Shown: in pieces, positions 62,056 to 64,000 of the stretch
Numbering within the stretch: position 1 is the stretch's first letter
Layout of the letters: each line of letters opens with the position of its first letter
NCBI RefSeq assembly: GCF_013373065.1
Contig: NZ_JABXIN010000005.1
Span: 62,001-126,000 of the forward strand
DNA length: 64,000 nt
Reading direction: 5' to 3'
From: Algoriphagus sp.
Lineage (GTDB): Bacteria > Bacteroidota > Bacteroidia > Cytophagales > Cyclobacteriaceae
Translations under genes and position numbers: made by a program
Notes under the pieces: generated by a model
What the model was told of the DNA's origin: nothing
What the model saw: only the letters and a program-made list of their open reading frames with translations
Database searches by the model: none

Positions 62056-62287
62056 ACCACCGTGTGCGGTGAGCCGATGCAGCCCCGCCTGCAGCAGGCA
62101 TGAACGGGGTGTGCGGTAGGTTTGTGGGTGGAATCACGATAGCTATCGGGGTGCGTCTTGTCCCGATAGGTATCGGGATTGGTTCTTTTGGGTTAAGCCA
62201 AAAGAACATAAAAAATATTCCGTACCTCCGGCACGGGAATGGATTATGAAATTCTTATTGCTACCCAGATCAAGTGCCTAACGGCAC
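62056..62287. repeat. Composite repeat unit 1
   Basis: Order: CCGTGTGCGGTG and GATGCAGCC, then CGATAGCTATCGGGGTGCG, TCCCGATAGGTATCGGGA, the perfect hairpin GTTCTTTTGG (62182-62191) / CCAAAAGAAC (62198-62207), then two-hairpin element copy C (62220-62287: CCGTACCTCCGGCACGG, CTACCCAGAT, GTGCCTAACGGCAC). Confidence 0.7.
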
Positions 62288-62329
62288 TAGTCCACAATCA
62301 GGAGGACTTCAAAGAAAATTCCGTTTTGC

Positions 62330-62581
62330 CAACGTATGCGGTGGGATGACGCAGCCGTGCCTGTAACAGACAGGAGCATGGAGCGCGCTGAAAATGCGCG
62401 GGGAGCCCCGATTTTTATCGGGGTGCGACTTGTCCCGATAGCTATCGGGATTGGTTCTTTTGGGTCAAAGCCTGTCCCGATTTATCGGGGCCAAAAGAAC
62501 ATATAAAAAATGCCGTACCTACGGCACGGGAAAAGATTTCGGAACAACCTTTTCTACCCAGATCAATTGCCTAGCGGCAAT
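62330..62581. repeat. Composite repeat unit 2
   Basis: It repeats unit 1 in the same order: CGTATGCGGTG and GACGCAGCC, ATCGGGGTGCG, CCCGATAGCTATCGGG, GTTCTTTTGG (62454-62463) / CCAAAAGAAC (62491-62500), then element copy D (62512-62580). Here the loop of the GTTCTTTTGG hairpin has an insertion that contains its own CCCGATTTATCGGG palindrome. Confidence 0.7.
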
Positions 62582-62644
62582 TATCATCGAACGAATTCCG
62601 TTGAACCCAGACCAATTTTAAATCTTCAAATCTTTCAATCCTAT

Positions 62645-63094
62645 TCAAATCCTCCTTACCATCTCTATATGCTCAATCCCATCTTCATCATAGACATCTC
62701 CTTCTGATTGAAAACCCAAGGATTCATAAAAACCTAAGGCATAGGTTTGAGCTCCCAATCGAATAGCACATGGCCCATAGAGTTCTTGGCAGGCTTCAAT
62801 CCCTAGCTCCATGACCTTTCTCCCAAAACCTTTGCGTCTCACAGAAGGGGCTGTTACTACTCGACCTATTGCCACTTCTTCATAGGATAATCCTGCAGGA
62901 ACGATCCGACAATACCCAACCAAATCCTGTTCTTGGTAAAGGAGAAGATGATGACATTTTTGGTCCTTGTTGTCCTGATCCAGAAAAACACAGTCTTGCT
63001 CAACCACAAAAACCTCACTTCGTAACCGAAGCAAATTATACAATTCATCCAAGGTGAGTTCGTAAAATGCTTTGAGGCGATGCGACAGATTCAT
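62645..63094 (-). CDS. GNAT family acetyltransferase (ElaA-like)
   Basis: The 149-residue protein is an ElaA-type GNAT domain: LTLDELYNLLRLRSEVFVVEQ at the start, GRVVTAPSVRRKGFGRKVME as the acetyl-CoA loop, and LGAQTYALGFYESLGFQ near the end. It acetylates an unknown small molecule or protein in the cytoplasm. It stands alone beside the repeat island. Confidence 0.92.
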   Translation of the reverse strand: MNLSHRLKAFYELTLDELYNLLRLRSEVFVVEQDCVFLDQDNKDQKCHHLLLYQEQDLVGYCRIVPAGLSYEEVAIGRVVTAPSVRRKGFGRKVMELGIEACQELYGPCAIRLGAQTYALGFYESLGFQSEGDVYDEDGIEHIEMVRRI

Positions 63095-63356
63095 GGGGTT
63101 AGAATTCCGGTTAATTACTCATTCATTTTATGGAAGATCAAATATAGCTGTATTCAGAAGAATTGGCCGTAATTCTTTGCCTCTACCCACAGCCTTCCCT
63201 TTATGTGATGACCCTAAATTTTCTTAATACTTTCATCCAATGCAACTTAATCGGAAAAAGGCATTCAAACTCAAAAAAGATCTTCCCTTTTCTTCACATA
63301 AAACCACAAACAAAAAAAGATCAAATTGATTATATTTTGAGCGAATACGAATCTTT

Positions 63357-64000
63357 ATGGAACAGTTTATTACCTATTTCGAAGACCTTTCCCCGCTCTA
63401 CAAACTCCTTTGGGTCGTTGCCTGTCTGGGCTTTGTTTGGACCTTGGAATTAATCATCCCTCTGGTTCGCCACCAATACGATAAAGTCCGTCATGATGGC
63501 ATCAACCTGGTTTTTCTAAGCATGTCCATGGTGATCAATGTATTGGTAGGCATCGCTACAGTGGGTGTCTTCTATTGGATCAGCACCTCCAAATTTGGTC
63601 TTTTAAACCTAGTTGATTTACCCTTTTGGGCGGAACTTCTGATTGCCGTAATGGCTTTGGACTTTTTTGCTCAGTATGTGGCTCATTACCTTTTGCACCG
63701 GGTACGATGGATGTGGAAGTTTCACTTGGTTCATCACAGTGATACCAAAGTAGATGCGACCACAGGTACGCGTCACCATCCTGGAGATTACTTTATCCGT
63801 GAACTCTTTTCCATCGCGACAGTCATCGTATTTGGGATTCCGGTAGCCTTCTATGTTTTCTATCGAATTTGCACGGTGTTTTTCACCTATGTGACCCATG
63901 CTAATATTTCTTTGCCGGTATGGATTGACAAGCCGTTGAGCTATGTCTTTATCACTCCCAATGTGCATAAGTTCCACCATCATTTCGAGCGTCCTTGGAC
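63357..64000 (+). CDS. Sterol desaturase family protein, cut by the window end
   Basis: The frame starting MEQFITYFEDLSPLYKLLW stays open to the last base, so the C terminus is missing. At least four membrane segments are visible. The di-iron His boxes HYLLH, FHLVHHSD and TRHHPGD, and later HKFHHH, mark the fatty-acid hydroxylase superfamily. It is a different subgroup from the gene at 8634. The 262-base spacer before it (63095-63356) shows nothing I can name. Confidence 0.88.
   Translation, partial: MEQFITYFEDLSPLYKLLWVVACLGFVWTLELIIPLVRHQYDKVRHDGINLVFLSMSMVINVLVGIATVGVFYWISTSKFGLLNLVDLPFWAELLIAVMALDFFAQYVAHYLLHRVRWMWKFHLVHHSDTKVDATTGTRHHPGDYFIRELFSIATVIVFGIPVAFYVFYRICTVFFTYVTHANISLPVWIDKPLSYVFITPNVHKFHHHFERPW

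Larger units (their letters stand above)
61619..62644. repeat. Repeat island of about 1 kb
   Basis: No gene is visible in 1026 bases. The island holds the TTTACTACTTACAA repeat (61776-61803), a CCTGCCTTTGCTGCAGGCAG hairpin (61820-61839) and three copies of the two-hairpin CTACCCAG element. It also holds a GAGACTGCTTCG...CTCGCAGTGACG palindrome (61982-62014) and two tandem copies of a composite unit with CCCGATAGCTATCGGG palindromes. Most of it is clearly richer in GC than the flanking genes' spacers. Confidence 0.75.

Noticed and set aside
61619..62644. Repeat island as an rRNA or tRNA remnant
   Set aside because: The hairpins are short and repeated; no cloverleaf with a CCA-type end and no conserved rRNA core could be found.
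63618..63983. 121-codon open frame on the minus strand near the window end
   Set aside because: It is antisense to the His-box region of a clear sterol desaturase frame that starts at 63357 and runs off the window.

Overview
The window looks like chromosomal DNA of a Bacteroidota member, most likely order Cytophagales (Cyclobacteriaceae, Algoriphagus-like). This is inferred from several things: a TonB-dependent receptor paired with a DUF4249 lipoprotein, BlaI/BlaR1-type sensing fused to TonB C-terminal domains, DUF1080 and YwqK-type proteins, AT-rich spacers, almost no Shine-Dalgarno sequences, and repeated -7 elements of the form TAnnTTTG. No rRNA, tRNA or CRISPR array was seen.

Layout. 1-8 kb: M24 peptidase, MATE transporter, NUDIX hydrolase, Lrp/AsnC regulator, TPR protein, then a photolyase cassette with DUF2256 and TIGR03643/DUF2805 proteins. 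8-13.6 kb: a probable sulfide-oxidation cluster (rhodanese, TauE/SafE exporter, sterol-desaturase-like enzyme, universal stress protein, Cys-rich Crp/Fnr regulator, sulfide:quinone oxidoreductase). 13.7-20.6 kb: a decayed lipoprotein gene, feoA-feoB with its small Cys-rich partner, a flippase, a second stress protein and a zinc metallopeptidase. 20.7-31.7 kb: DUF1080 protein, BlaI-BlaR1-TonB operon, DUF4249/TonB receptor pair, Bat-like VWA/TPR genes, thiolase, YwqK repeat protein. 31.8-39.2 kb: purC, STAS protein, rnz, queuosine-precursor transporter, DEAD-box helicase, rsmE, MerR regulator, dprA. 39.2-45.5 kb: a methionine operon behind a SAM-I riboswitch, with MetH split into two genes, then metF, an HMG-CoA-lyase-like gene and a PepSY gene. 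45.6-51.3 kb: an outer-membrane protein and a giant multi-PAS hybrid histidine kinase. 51.4-52.6 kb: a RAYT transposase flanked by REP-like palindromes. 52.7-59 kb: smc, then two AT-rich genes encoding PD-(D/E)XK-type proteins (a nuclease-helicase and a zinc-ribbon nuclease). 59-64 kb: small lipoproteins, CIA30, an ElaA-like acetyltransferase and a truncated sterol desaturase, separated by repeat-rich spacers.

Most notable signals. (1) GTGA-N6-TCAC-like palindromes sit 30 bases upstream of the -7 element of three sulfide-cluster promoters, and one more helical turn away at the regulator's own promoter. This suggests a small regulon under a Crp/Fnr protein whose cyclic-nucleotide pocket carries three cysteines. 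(2) A SAM-I riboswitch heads the split-metH operon. (3) A structured RNA with mutually exclusive hairpins precedes the STAS-rnz-transporter operon. (4) A nuclease-helicase/zinc-ribbon nuclease pair lies behind a sharp GC drop after smc and is the best candidate for an undescribed defence-type system. (5) A dispersed two-hairpin repeat around CTACCCAG occurs in four copies with covarying stems, partly inside a tandem composite duplication.
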